From the NCBI GenBank assembly GCA_026261815.1, contig JAMPIT010000434.1, positions 17,295,001-17,359,000 on the forward strand: a stretch of DNA of 64,000 nucleotides. Direction: 5' to 3'. This document shows, piece by piece, positions 25,901 through 40,900 of the stretch (within the stretch, counting starts at the first letter, position 1; each line of letters begins with the position of its first letter). Below the pieces are notes generated by a model. That model searched no databases and was not told the origin of the DNA. It was given only the letters and a program-made list of their open reading frames with translations. Position numbers and translations under genes: made by a program. The DNA comes from Monarcha castaneiventris obscurior. Lineage: Eukaryota > Chordata > Aves > Passeriformes > Monarchidae.

Positions 25901-28900
25901 TGTGGATATCTGAAAAGGGCCCCAGGGATTTCACAGATACTGTCTTCAAGATTCAAGTCAAAGAGACACTGTCTGGGACTCTAGGTAATCAGCCAGGGAC
26001 AGAGCCTGGCTCTCAGTTATGCGTGTCAGAGCAAGCAGAAGCTTCCTCTCATGCTGCTATGTTCTGTCACTTGGGCTGGAAACCCTCTGTGGTTCCAAGC
26101 ACTGACTGGTGACAAACACGGCCCACCTCTGTCTGGATGGCTGCTGATGGATCGCTGCTTAAGCATCGCCCCCATCTGCGGTCGTGCATGTCCCTGTGCC
26201 CTGTAAGCCAGACTCCTGAGCTCTGCAGTGCTCAGTGCTCGTGGCCAAAGGACTTGCTGACCATATAAATGAATGCATGAAGGAACCTTCCTTGTGAGTT
26301 TATTACATGCTACTGTTTATGTTTGAGAACATTTCTCCACACAAAGGAGCCAAGAAGGTGAGAAGTCTTCCTCCTTGAAGTACAAAGGCTTTGTCTTGCC
26401 GTTGCCTGAACAGTCCTTGAATGGATAAGTACAACTGAGTATTCAGTATTATGCCTAAACACAACTTTCTACAGCTACTTCAGATATCCTATGTATCCAA
26501 GACATCTGCACAAAGCTGGGTCTTCAGGAGAGCTGTGCCTTTTTTTTGGAAAGGCAGCAGTACACCAGGGACAAAGCCTGAGGGCATCACAACTGAGGTG
26601 GCTGTGACTGGGCAAGTGACTGCCAGCCTCTGTGCCTGCAGGCTTGGGAGTGAACACTGCACAGGCCACGCTGATAACCAATGCTACAGCGAGACAAAGA
26701 AAGGGTTATACAGATATCTGCAGCAACTTGGCGCTAGGGTAACATTTCACAACAACAAGACTTGCCCACATGAGTGGAACACTAGGATCCAGCGGCCATA
26801 TTCTCTGCCCTAAGGCAAGAAGAGTTCATTTTAGGATTTTCCTTTTATTTTTCCATACTTTATTCTTAAGCTGCTTTCATAAAACATTTATTGTTTTTCT
26901 TCAGGAAAAATAAACATCCTAACCCGTAAACAGATCAGACAGTGAAGTAGGATTCAAAATAATCCACTGTGGGAAACTCAAAATATGAAAAAAATTCTCA
27001 GCCAGAAATGTGATACTGCATTGAACAGTTCAGTTCACACAAATCTGTCCCACCAGCTCTTTTTGTGTGGATCAGAGCTGTCCCATTGCATGCTGTATGC
27101 TCTGCAGACCTAGTGCTGCTTTAGCTCAAGTGATCATTTCTTGCACACTGAGTGCAAAGTGAACTATTTCTGCTGACAGGAAGCCCCAAATCCCACATGG
27201 CTGCAGAATCCAGAGTCTTTCAATCTTTTTCAAATACATGCTCTCTGAGCAATGCCATATCAGAAGTGGAACAACCTGATTCTCTGCTGACATGATCCGT
27301 GGCAGGAACACAGTTCTTTAGCCATGTTCTCAGAGCAAAGAGGAACATGGCAGCTAAACTCTTTTACAGGCTTGATTAAGATTCGCTGTTAGAATTTGCT
27401 GTATGGTCACTTACTGCAACCAGAGAAGAAGGTGGTGAGGTTTGAAATGGTTTCTGCAATAGACAATACCACAGTCTTCTACCAGGCACTGCTCTCTCCT
27501 GCACAAACCAGCTGCTCACAAGGAGACGAAGTCCAGTTGCTCAAGCAGAAAGGATGTGACAGCCTAGGTGACTGTCTGAACTACAGATTTCTTAAAAGCC
27601 CTGCAGATATGTATCTCAACGTTAATCTTCACAGGATGTTCTTGTGGAGCTGAGGGACTGATTTCATCATAAGTCTGATGAGTTCACAGAATGTTTTCAA
27701 AGGGCTGAAGCTTTTGTGTCTAAGTAGCTGCTGCTGCTGGGAGATAAAGGTGCAATTGGAGTTGCAGTGATCTTATAGAATTGCAGACAGGAATAGCTAT
27801 AGTGGGTCAGTGTAAAGGTCCACTCTCCTCCAGAATTCGGTGCCTAAGACTCTTCCCTGAGACTCCTGGGAGCCTGCATATCAAAGTTACTTGGAAAGAT
27901 CTTTTGAGCAGTAATATATAGTCCATGTCAATGCTGAGACCCTGCTGCTTTTAAGAGGTTGATGATTGCTGAAGCTATTGCTTTCTATTTCTCTTGCTGC
28001 AGTTGGGAGATTTTTAAAATGTTCCATGTGTGGAAGTTTATGTAGAATTGACACTATGCCATAATGATGCATAGTCAGTCTGGAACATCTAAATAATGAT
28101 ATTAATTTGCATGATCCTCCACAGGGTGTGCCAGGACATCAGCAATGACTGCAGTGAGAAAGTCTGTCTCTGAAGTAAGCACCTAATAACTCTTTTTGCA
28201 GGAGTTTTTAACACTGAGCTTAGGCATGTGGCAAGGCTAGAGACGGAGAACATATTGCAGTTATTACGGAGCTTGAAGTCCAAGTTCCTTTTAAGGCACG
28301 TCACCAGTAATGTGTTTTAATCAGAAGTATTTTAGTGAACTAAATTGGAAGCATCTGGGCCTGACTGGCATCATGTTCTCTCAAGTGTGATTTATTCCAT
28401 AATTCCTTTAATGAACTTGGTATCAATACTATCTGATGAACAGGAAGAATAAACAGTAAGGATCTGTAATGCTTTCCATTAGTACAAGTTACACAGAAAT
28501 GTTGCTGTTGTTGATTTTGTTGCAGCAACAAAAGAAATCTTCAAAACAGGTCACAGGGCAGCTATGGGAATGGTCAGAGTCCTGTAAAAGGACCACTTTC
28601 AGGTCTTCCTTGCTATTGTTTAAGTAACAGGAGAATTAGTTCATTCACTGATTTACTGCAAACATCCCATCCTGCTGGAAAAATATCTAAGAATATACTC
28701 CAGGACTTGGGATGGGGGACACCTTGCAATGCTTCTCCTGACGTCACAGTCAGGGTCCCAAGCAGTATGGACACAAAACTGTGTTTTCAAGAAAGGGAAG
28801 AAGAAGGCAAGGGAGGTGTAATGTGTGTTTGTCTGTGTGTGAAATAGCCATCATATCACCTGGGTTTCACATAGCTCTAGTAGCTCTAGATAAAGATGAA

Positions 28901-31900
28901 CACAATGCTCTCTTGCTTTTCTTTCAGTTTATTAGAAAGTGACACTTTTTGTTCAAAAGTTATTCGCTTCTACCTGACTGAAAGATAGAGAGATGGCATG
29001 ACTGAAAGACCTCCCCCAGTCTTGGGAAACCAGGCTGAAATACAATGGCAGATGTACAGGTGACACAGTTTTAGTGACAGAAGGAATACAGTACTCTCCT
29101 GCAGGTAGGGTGAATGGTGCTATGAAATGAACCATTCCACTATTTTCCCAAAGCTTTTTGATTTTACTGTGGGAGTTGACATTGTAGGACATGAGATTTT
29201 TCATATGAACACAAATAGCTCTTTCCCCCTCTCGCCATAGATAGTGTGTTAGTATGTCAGTGGGGAACACTGCATTGTATAGCAACGTTTTAAAAGTCTC
29301 AAATATAATACTTGGAAGCATAGAGGGTCTCACATAAAGCCCTGAATCTGTTCCAAGGTAGGGAGGAGGAGGAGAGAAAGGAAATTTATAACTTTTTCTA
29401 TCACTTTTTTCCTTCTTGATTTTGGCTGAGAAACAAAATTTAAGGAAGGGTTTGGATACTTTGTCATAATTAAAAGCCTGTGAAGAGCTTCTTTGTAGGC
29501 TTTTATAACTTACACGTATTTGAACAAATTGCTGTATAGCTCCCTAAACTGTTTGACATTTGCTCTTGTTAGAGCAAATTATGATTACATCTACTTCTGA
29601 CCCGGATATTTTTTAAAAGAGTAAGTTGCTCTCTGTTAAGTTTAAACAATTGCATGTGCTAAATGCTTGTAATAAGTGCAGTGGCCTGTTAAATTAAGCC
29701 TGAATTTATTCAGGATATGTTCATTTTATGAATACTTTTGAATAAGTAATTATCATTTTGCCTGAAGCCTGTCATTTGGATGCTGCAATAATTAGGGTGC
29801 CCATTAGCCAGATTTCATCATCTAATAACACTAAGTAAATACAGAGGGAAATTGAGGAGAAAAAGTTGGTATCTTGAAGAAGAAGATATTGGCATAAGAA
29901 TTTTAAAATACATTTCTCTATAAGCAAGACAGGAGTCAACTGTCGAGTTTCTGGAGCCAATTCAACAGTGCCACAGTCCCAGCACTCCTCTGGCAAGCAG
30001 CAGCCGTCACAGCTGGGTGGCTGGAGGCAGAGGCAGCCCGTGGGGATGGCAGGGGGCCACCACTCTTTGTCTTGGGCACAGCACAAGCGTCTGATGGCAG
30101 CCCAGTAACATCCAGCTGGTAAAGGGAACAGTTCACATAGCTGGTCGTAAACAGATGAGATCAGCCTCAAGGAGATTATGAGAACCTACAAACATCACGA
30201 TGTTCACTGGCTCAGAATGGCATGAATCTCCCTCTCAGTTAACCAGTGCTGGAGGCACATAATCACCCTGGTATACTGCACTCTGGGCTGCAATTTTAAA
30301 CTTATTCCTATGAAATTGCATTGTTGCTTTGCAAGGATTTTACTACCATAGTTACCCACGTATATGTGAAGGCGCTTTTTAAAATAAAGTCTTCTGTCTG
30401 TAGTTTGGACAAATGTTCCCAGTGGAGTCCACTGACTTTCTGCACTGTCCAGAGTTTAATATTGCTGCACAGAAGATGGAAGGAACTAACTGACTTTGGA
30501 GGGTTATCCATGGCAATAAAATGTGAGAAGACCTCATGGAGCAACAGGGTAGAGGATGCAATACACAGAGCCAGTGCCAATCAGCAGCCCAAAACTTGGC
30601 TTTGGCCAAGGAAGAAGCTCTTGCTCCTCCTCTGCCCCTGCCTGAACAGAGTCAGCCTTTCTGGCTGAGTCTAGGAATAAGGCTCAGGAATGGAGGAAAT
30701 GACAGGAAGGTGAATGGTCAGGAATTGCAGCCATGAACAGAAGGTGTTAGTTCAGGACACGCTTCTATCCATTGAAAATAGATGCAAGGGTGTCCTTATA
30801 TTTAAGGATATCTTACGTAGCTTTTTCACTCCACCTAGCTAAGGTTTCAGTCCTGCAAGCTGTGTTCAGTGCTGCTCACCTGACAGCAAGATGGTTCCTT
30901 GCTCGAAGCTGCTTAGGATGTGCTGTCCAAGCACAAACGCACTTTGGCACCACGAGATCTTGGTGCAAGGCTGCTCAGAGAAACTACTGGTGTAGGCATA
31001 AGGGATTTCTTTCAGAGTTTGTTTGGAGAGTGCCAGCTGCATTTCTAACTATAAAAATAGTAACAGTGCCATTTGTCTATATGACTTTAAGGGCATAATT
31101 TGTCTTATATTGGTATAATAACTACTGTCTTCTCATGCTTAGTGTTGCAAGAATAGCCAGAAGGCAGTCAGCCTGCATGAGCCTTCACGAGAGATGTTTT
31201 CTCCACAACACGTGGCAAAGTCCTCCATTGTTTCTGGAGGTAGCTTGAATGCATTATTCTGCTTGTCATCCATGTGCACGATAAACTGGGCGCTCTTGAC
31301 TATTGTTTTATAAAACTGTGGCTAAGAAAAGGAAATGGCCTTTTATTTTATTTAGGCAACAAAGTGATTTATGAAAAGACACATCCACTGATGGGAAGTC
31401 CATGTGTGCTTTAAGCCCCAGAGCAGACTGTGGGCTGAGACTGTGCCTTTGCCATAGTTGTTACCATTGGTATTATTGGAGTGCACAGGAGGACTGAGCC
31501 CCTCTACTGCCCCCAACTCGACTGTGCCATGTGCTGAACAAAGGTGGTTTGAGGCCCTCCCAAGCTTCAGCCTTTGTAAACGCCCTGGGACAATAGTCCT
31601 GGAGACAGAAAGGCACACTCCTCTTCCTCATGGGGTTCAAATGATCTACACAGAGGTTGTCATCTCTTAAATTTCAGTGGTGAGATGGAGGGACAGGAGG
31701 TGGATTAAAGCAGCACAGAAAATAAATCATTCACACAGCCTTGCTTCAGTGCCTCCCCTTTTAGCTCTCCCCACAGCAAGGCCTTTCTCCAGAGCCACAC
31801 CATTTTCACTTCACTGGGTTTTTGGCCTCAGTCAGTGTCTGGGAAACATTGTCCCATCTGTTGGGGGGTGTGTGTGTCTCAGGCAACTCTAACTTGCATG

Positions 31901-34900
31901 AAATGAAGCTGTGCTCAGCTTTATCTAGAGTTACAGCTGAGTGCATCCAGCTTGGCTGGGCAGCCATGATAACTGGCTGAGCCTCTTGGCTTCATCTGGT
32001 GAGAGGTAAATGACTGAAAAGATGGAAACAGGGTTTTTTAATTGCCAAGCCACTTGAATCAATAGGGAACTCTGCATGCTACTACGTGTGGTCTCCATGG
32101 ACCCCATATGAAAGATGAAGGCAGCTGTGACCTCCCTTCATCACCCTTGCCTCAATCAATAGCTACCAGCTTTTAAAGTCCCAAAAGGTGTGATTAAGTC
32201 TCTGCTGCACGAAGTTAGCGTTTCCTAGCATATAGCCCATTGTCCTGACTGAAAGGACCTAAAAGCCCTTATTTTGTGAGGGTTAATGACCAGATGTCCC
32301 TGGAAGGAAGCCCATCAGCCCTGGGCCTCAGTGCCAGAAATTGCTGCAGCTGATTTCATTCCCCTTGGCATCTGTGTTGTAGCTTCAGTGGCAGCATGAA
32401 GCATTTCACTTAGGTAAAGGAGTCTGTGGGTGCAGGGATAATCCCAGTGATCTCCTGGGAGGGGACTGGAAAGAGACTGATGCTATTCTATTCTATTGCT
32501 CTCAGTCTATGAGAGGATGGTTCAGAAGGATGCAAACTCAAACCCTTCCACACCTGGGAGTGTGATAGTGCATGTTTTGAGTCCATAAATGTAGCACTTT
32601 CTCTGGAGCAGTCCCTCTTATGGATCGAGGTCTTGTGTAACTGCAATAGTGCCAGCAAGGCCTGAATCAGACTGTCCCCTTGTAATAGCAAGGCTTTAAT
32701 AATGCATGAACAGGACAATTGCACTGTGGAAACAGTAAGGACAAGTTTATGGTTTGCAACAGTAGATGCTTCAGCACTTTTAACAGGAAGGGAATGGGCA
32801 GGGTACTTTGGAGAAATAAATAAAGAAAAAGTTGCCTCATAGGGTGTAGGTACATGACACATTTAGGAGACTTATATTGATACATCATTCTCAAAGGGCC
32901 ATTTCAATGTCACCATTTTCATGCAGAAACCTAACAGTACATACTTTAACTTAAAAGAGCTCTCTGAGTAGCTGCCTTTCTTGTATTTTTGTTTCACTCT
33001 GTCTCATTATTGATCCCAGAGCTCTGGAGGCTGTGAGGATGCTTCACTCCAAGGAAAACACTGAGAGTATCCTGCTCTCCACATGGTGTATTATTGACAG
33101 TACAACTGGATAGGGAATTTGGTTAGCACAGTGTAACCAGGGTACGTGGTAATTACTGGAGCATCATTATTAGTCTTATAGCATATTTTTGCAGTTATTA
33201 ATTGAAGCTTTTATCTTCCTTTGCACATTAGAATTTTGAAAAACATTGAATAGCATTAATAAATCTCTAGTGCCTGTAGCCAGCAGCAGCTTAGCTTTTG
33301 GAGACAGAAAAGCCCTGTGAGTCTTTCTTCCAGGCAGTTGTGCCTTGCAGGTGAGCCTGCAAGCGTGTAAGGACACATCATTAAGGATCTGCTGCTCCAG
33401 GATGGAGGCAGAAATAAACTTACATATGCACAGAGTATGGAGCACAGATGGATCCAGCCGTGATTCAGTCTGAGTGCAAGATTAGTTTCCTTTGAAATGC
33501 CATCAGAAAGCATTTGCTCACAATGTAGGTCACAGCAACAAAGGCTATGGGAGGGATTGACTGAAGGCAAAAGGAGTGAAGCTGAAATTACCTATGTTCA
33601 ACAGCTGTCTAAGTCTAAGCCAGATGTTTGCAACATTAAATATTCTGTGGCAACAGAGGTCTGTAGCCACGTAGACCCTGTAGTGGGAAGAAATTGAATT
33701 GTACGTTTCTGTAAGTCCACACAACTAACTCTCCTACCTGTGCAATTGCTCAAAGTCTCTGCCTCTCTTCATGCTACAAGTGTGCCAAACACTTATTTTC
33801 ACAGCTAGCTCATGCTATGTTTTTTTCTACTGCCTCAATTCCTTGCCCTGAATAAAATAATTGTTTTTTGAGCTCAGTACATGAACCAAACATTGAAAGA
33901 GATTAAGATGACCAGCAGATGATGGGAAACAGAAAATGCAGCTAGACTCATTCAGCATAAACAAATATTTTGAGGTGCACTGCTCAGGCACTGATTAGTT
34001 TGCCAGCTGTAGGCAGAGCTACAGAGGAAATTAAAAAGGTGGAGTATGCTGAAAACTGCAGAAGGAAAGAAACTGCAGCAGGGTATACTGATTCATAATG
34101 CAGCAGGGAAGGAATGGGGTTTACACTAGGATCTGCTGGATTTTAGGATTCTTGCTTCTTTGAGACACAGTCTGTCTGCAAGACACTTTCTATACCGTCA
34201 CACCAGCAGTGGAGCAGAAACTTCTTTTTTATAACAGGCAGGAGGGGGGGTGAAAGCCCTGCATAAACCCAAGCTCTCATAGGAGGAAAATATCATATGT
34301 ACCTTTTTAAAATCCTTCAGAATGCAGCTGCAGATAATGAAGACAAATGATTCCTTCAAAATAAAGGTAATAATGGAAACAGGCTATGCCTAGAATTCAC
34401 CTCAGCTTTATATTCTGATGGCAACAAAGGTAATAGCATGATGGAGCTTATTAATGTAGTAAGAGGCAGAAACAGAAAAAAACTACAAGGATGAAGGGTT
34501 ACTTAAAATCTCCAAGAGGTGTGCACAGAAGAGTCTGAGGCAGGAAATCATCACTGAGGTCATGAAAGCATGAACAGACATGATGAATATCAGAAGTATA
34601 TGATGGCCTCTCTACCTTTATTTACAGATAGCAGGAGTAGCATCTCTAGTGCCCTCTGCAAAATGAGATATCTCAGCAAACTGTATTAAGTGGAAAACAG
34701 TCAGAATGTTTTCAGAAATACACTTCTTTTTGTCGAGAAACATCAGTCAGACCCCAAACCTCTCCTGTTAGGGATAGAAGATGAACTACGAAAACTCTGT
34801 AGGTTTAGGGTAGGATTTCTACTGAAAAAGCAGCCACTTATAGAAAACATCCCAGTAATTTTGGTATTCAACAGTATTACAAGAAACACAGGAAAATTTG

Positions 34901-37900
34901 TTCCAAGTTCCTCTTCCTGTTTAGATGATGCCATTAGCTTCAGTCAGATGATAGAGAAGATGCCTGCTTTTGGTATGAGCTTTTTGGCAGCCTGGAGATA
35001 CTCCTAAACCCTGAAAGTGATGAAAAGATCTGAGAGAAAGAAAACTAAACTATATGCACTTCTAAAACAGAATACTGGTCACCATATCCAGTTAATGCTA
35101 TCTGATAATGCAGCAAGGCTGGAGTGTCTTTTTGTGTTACTTCCTCCGATTTTTAAGAAAATTTGGGGCATAATTTAAATGAAATTGATTTTAAAAAACA
35201 TATTTTGAGCCAGAGAGGGAACTGAGAAAATTCAAGGATGGGGTGAACCATATGGGGAAGTAGGAAGCCTGGTTCATTTCTGTCAAACTCCTCACAGCAT
35301 TCCTGGATGATAACACAGGCACTGTGTGAGCCCTCGTGAGCCCTGAGCAGCAGGGTAGGCCTGTTCTATGTACAAAAAATACAGAGTTGTCACTGAGGCC
35401 TGGTAAGAACAAGGCTGTAGGTGTAAGGGACACGCACCACTGGAATAGCTGTACTTAGAGATCAGTGCTGAAAGAACAGCTGGCAGCCTATATTAATAAG
35501 GTTTTATCTGTTACCCAAGGAGAGCAGCACATCTATCATGGGAGTCTGTGACCTAGAGGGAGACTGACTGCTAACTTCTCTAGGATGGGTTAGCAATGAG
35601 GCCCTTCAAGGCCTCTCCTCTACTGATTTATCATTTCAAATACTTTTGAGAATCTATTTCACACCTACCCTTGAAACCTCAGCCTGCGCCTTTTTAAACT
35701 TGCCCTTCTAGCTCTCTTAGACTTTCACATACTTGCAAAAACCCCCAGAGCCACAGTATCACCCTTCTTTAGGAAACCTGCCTGTGCCAAGCCATGTCTG
35801 ACACACGGGGCAGTGCTGTGGGAGCAGAAGGGCTGTGCCACCACTCCTGATGGTCACTGGTACTCTGAGCTCCCTGCCAGCTCTCAGATGCTGGAGCCAT
35901 TGCAGCCGGAGCAGTCTCTATTACACGTGCACGGTCCATATCACAGTGGGGTCTGGGACTGGAGGCAGCAGTATATTTCTGCTAAACAGAAAAATACTGC
36001 TACTAAGAGAACAAAGACTTTCAACTGTGATTAACATTTTATTGCCTGGGCGGTAGGTATCAAAGGGCTTTTTGGCTCTTCTGGAGCCACTTCAGTCCAG
36101 TTGGATTAAAATCAGCACAGCTGTTCCCCAACTGACTTTAAAAATGCTTCCAGTAAATGCCACTTCCTGCTGTTGCTTTCCCTCCTTCTGGAAGATGCAT
36201 CATCCTGCTCAGCTTAGCTCAAAGACTTGCTCTTCTACTCCCTCCTCCTTCTCCTCTTCCTCCTCCTTCCCTGTGCTGTGTGTTTGCTTTAGACCTAACA
36301 GTCTCCATCCCTATATCCTGTGCACTTCCCAGCAACAACCTTCAGCACAACATTGATGAGTGGAATGGTGGGGGTTACTAGTAAGGAAATGAAATTGCCC
36401 ACATGAACAAGTGAGGCTGTGAGTATGGGAGATGCCAGGTTACTCCTGCTCTGTTCTCCCCTCTACACTGGGCTTGGGCACCAGGACTGGATGCTCTACC
36501 TGCACTGATAGATAGGTGAGCTCTGCTGTGGCCAGCCAACCCCCTGTGTGCCAGGGGGCTGCTCAGCAGAGGCAGGACAGCTATTTCCTTGGACAGGCAC
36601 GTGAAGGTGAAACTTTCAGATGGTGAGGACTGTAAAACCAGCAATAACAAGTGTTTCTGTCTCTGCTATGGATAAAGGGGTGCAGAAATCTCTAGTAGCA
36701 ATGCAGGGATGAAGACGGGCTGGAAGACTCTAACTGCACTTGGAAGTGAGTAACAGAGAGTGTAAATTTAAAAGAAAATAGTCCAGAGTGTCTGTGCAGA
36801 AGAAGGCAGGACAGCAGGACTGGTGCAACTCCTCTTATGTTAAAGAGCTGCAGATGGGGGATCCCAGTGGGATGCTGAACAACAGAGTGACAGAAGTAGG
36901 GTTCAGAGTTGTCTAAGCTCCTTTGATATCTCTCTAATGCACTGCCGTGCTCTAGCCTAGATTTCGCTCATCCCTAGGATGCAGATGCCATCTGCAGGAG
37001 CCACTCGATCCAGCCTCCTGCAAGCTACATTAGCTGCGAAGGGAAGATCTAATTCTAGTAGTCAAAGAAGTGCCAGAAGAGAGACTCCATCTGCCTCTCT
37101 GCCTGCACCCCAGGAAGGAAGCAGAACCCTTTTTTGTGGAGAGAGCTGCAATGGCGCGTGGCAGGAAAACTGCCTCTCTCAGCCAGGGTCTGGGGGTGGG
37201 GGAGATTGGCTTGCTCAGGCACCTCTCCTTTTTTAGGTTGTAAGTTGAAGGTCTTTCCTTGTAGAGTGAGGGGCTTTCCACCTCCAGTAAAAATGTGTTT
37301 GATAGTATTTAGACAGAAAGATTGGAGTTGTCTGCTCCCACAGCAGATTTCTCTCCCAGTATGCCTCATACACAGGTCTGTGTGACTCTTACCCTGTGTT
37401 GACTTGAGGACCATTTTCTTAGATGATACAATGTTCCCAGCTCCGACTGTTAACAGTTTCTAGGAAGGACAGATATGGTTTTGAGTGTCATTAGCTTTAG
37501 GAGTTGGGGGTTATCTTGCTAAAAGCCTCAAACAGTGCAATATATTAAGAAGTCCTGAGTACACCCCCAACATCTCTCTGTCGTTTTGGCTCACAGTGAC
37601 TGAGCTCAAAACACAGCTTGCTCTGAGCAATAACTCACAACAACTTGTGAGCCACGTCCCAACTCTCCAGAAAACAAAAACAGCAAGTGGCTTGTCCTGC
37701 TGTGGAGGTTTCTGTGGAAAACTAAGGACTGTCAGGTGTGGATGAGCTGTCATCATATTAGAAGCATTTAATAGCAATCGGCAGTTAAGAAGAGCTTTAA
37801 CACCATCCATATCGCCCTTATGCACTAGGGAATTGCAGTGCCTAGGGCTGAAGGGTGTTACTTAATGACTGCTTTTGCCAACTGTCACTAAATCCTCCAA

Positions 37901-40900
37901 ATGTCTTTCTTGTGGATGTATGCAGTGTGTTCCCTGCTGCCATCCCTCTCTGAGGGGACGGAGCTCTGGGCTCTCTGCAGCTGGGATGCACCCAACAGCG
38001 GTGCCCAGCACTCCACCCTGCTGTCACCTTCTTCCCTGCAGGTGTGAGAAACACCCATAGTGGTACTTGCCAAATTAAGCTTTCTCCTGCAGCGAGTGAG
38101 GAAAGAAAGCAATTTGGCTCTCCAGAGCATGTATGAGCAGATGGCAGGTGAGCACTGCCTTCCTGAGAAGGAAAACACTTGTTCCCAGAGGCCAGCAGTG
38201 CCTGAGTTTGCAAAAAATCCTGAGGTAAGAAAGCTGAACTGTGCCTCCCCTCTCCCTTTCCAGCAGCGTTGAGGAAAGAAGGCAACAGATGCCATCCATT
38301 TAAAACAAGCATGTCAGTAACAACCACAGCCTGAACCAAACCAGATGTGATCTCTAGGGCTGTTAAGCCTGATAATTCACAGACTGCTCTAAGAGCTGGG
38401 CAGTGTAGCTTGAGGTTCCCCAGTCGCTTGTTGCACTTCCTGAAATGAAGACCTCAGGCTCACAACTCAGAGTTCAGTTAATCTGCCATCAGCACAAAAG
38501 AGTCCTTCTTCTTCCTGACATCTCTGGGAAAAGACTTTGCACACACTTAGACTCTGTTGAGTAACTAGAAAAGGCAATTCTCTCTAATGATATGGGAGGT
38601 CCAACAGTGCTGCAACCTGAAAATAGGTGCCTGGTTTCAGATTAGCAAAAGTTCACCATTCTATTCCTCTATTAGATGATGTATTTGGAAGTAAGCATGT
38701 TTACTGAATTTCCCTTTTGGTACTCATAAACTCTTCACAGCAAGGCTGTTCTCCCAAACACAATTTCTGCAGGATCCTGTATACAAGCACTTCTCTCACA
38801 AGTAAAAATCATCTTAAACACCTCTTTCCTTCATCTGGACAATAAAATGTACTGAGCCCGAGAAATAAGTTTTGAAAACCAGCTTCCATGGTACTTGAGC
38901 CTCTTCATATACCCAATGTGAACCTTAGAACAGTTCATGTGCTATCTCTAGATATTCACAAGACAGCATTATCACCTGATTTACTAAGAGTCTGCTGAAT
39001 GCTAGGAAGGGACTTTCAGAGGGGTGTTAGAGTTGTGTGCATCTGTCTAAATGGCAGCTCTTGTAAGAAGAGCTTGAAACTGAATTTTTTATTTCCTGAG
39101 TGCCAGCATTTTAGAGGAAAAATTATGACAGCAACTTGAATTGCCAACAGTGAATCAAGTAACAGTCTGAGGTAACAAATATTTCAGGTATGAGAAATCT
39201 AGGGAGTGTTATTTCTTAGCAGAGCCTTAGCATGGGTAAGGAACTTGAATTTCAGTGTCTTTTGTGACACAGGCTCCCTCAGCACAGACTCGTTGCCATA
39301 ACCTTGTGTCAGGAAGAAATGTTTTTTCCTCTGGCAGTTATTAATCTACTTACTTTGACATAAGGTATTTTGTATAGTGATTATAAGCAATATACAATAA
39401 AAAGCAAAACTTACATTCATATTCTTGAAGATGATGTGGTAGCACTGAGGACACTGTATTACCAAAAAAAAAAAATTTTTACAGAAGTAAAGATTGTATC
39501 TCACACCATGTGGTGTAAAAAAAAAAAATCAGTCATGTTCTTACTGAAGTATACAGCCTGCCATGTTCTCAGTTTACAGCTCACCTAATTCCTGGGGCTT
39601 TGCTGCTGTGGCCCAAGACATAGAAGAATGCAACCATTTGATTTTTTTCCTTACAAATTGTCCAACCTGAATTTTACAAACCCTTTTTTCAGTTTGTTAC
39701 TGAAATGTGACAATGTCAAAATGTCTTTGTGATCTTTTTATTCAGCTGCCCCAACTAGCCCCAACTTTCACTATGCATAGATTACTCTGTGTCTTACCCA
39801 CTCTGTACATTCACTTGTGGATTTTAGACTCAATTGATTGGACTGACCTAAATTTCTTAAGTAAATATTCTAAAGAGGTTTCCCCAATTTTCTTTCTAAA
39901 TCTCATATATTCATTCAGTTAGAATAAAACCAGGTTGCTGTGTTATTTTTTCCATCTATAGGTAGTTATGAATAGTTTTTCTCCCTTCCTCTAAAGATCT
40001 CTCACTGCCTTACAAGAACAGCATAAGACTTAGTGCATCTGAGCTTTAAATACAGCAGTCATATGGAAGCCAGGATTAGAAGCGATTTGATTCAAAGGGC
40101 TGTACTTCAAACTCCTGGGTCAACCTGCTTCTCCTGCAGAGGAATGTATGGCATGGCTGCTGTCTGGCTGTCACTGCTATGGCCTTTCATCTGTCTTTAC
40201 AGGGAAAAGGGAGGAAGACAAAAAAGGGCACAACTAGAAAAGTGCCATGCATTGCACTGGGTTCTCTCAATCATGCTGTGGTCTCTCTTCTGTGATAATG
40301 CCATGGAACACAGACCTGAGAGCAATATTTAGCTCAGCTTTCTCCACACCAAAACGGCCTTCTCTGTTTGAAGGCTGAAATATGGTGAGCAGCAACATTG
40401 AAATTCTCCCTGTGGAGTGACTGCCTTTCACACAAGTAGCGCAATGTAATTCCCTCTACTCACATTCTCGTGTTCACTAAGACTCTGCTTAGCCTGCTTC
40501 TGTCAGCTCTAATTACAAACCAGCAATACTCATCCCTGCTTTCTTCTGGATAAGCTCTCCCTTGAATTTGACTTATTTCAGGATGTTGGATGCCAGCTGG
40601 GAAATGGAAAATACATTCTGGAAGCTGCAAAACCATCTTTCTTTCTAGACTGTCACACATTTCCCTAAGGGACTTAATTCTAAAACAATCATGTAAAAAA
40701 AATAGTAAGCAGAACAGTGCAATATCTCAGGTGGTAATAAGTGAAAAGAAAGAAAATTTTCAGTATAAATTGAAAGCCAAACATTGTGTTAAAACCAAAT
40801 ATATATGGGATTTGCTTTCCAAGAATCTGTCTGGTATGTAAGAAGGGCACAAACCTCTAAACATTTGCTGCTAAAGGATTTCTCATGTGAACAAGAAATA

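Noticed and set aside
29772..30170. Cys- and Trp-containing minus-strand frame of 132 codons
   Set aside because: The composition is unusual, but I recognise no domain and see no matching exons nearby. It is not enough to call a gene.
37842..38339. Minus-strand open frame of 165 codons in the intergenic region
   Set aside because: No known family, no biased codon pattern, and the opposite strand is equally open. Chance or a decayed repeat is more likely.
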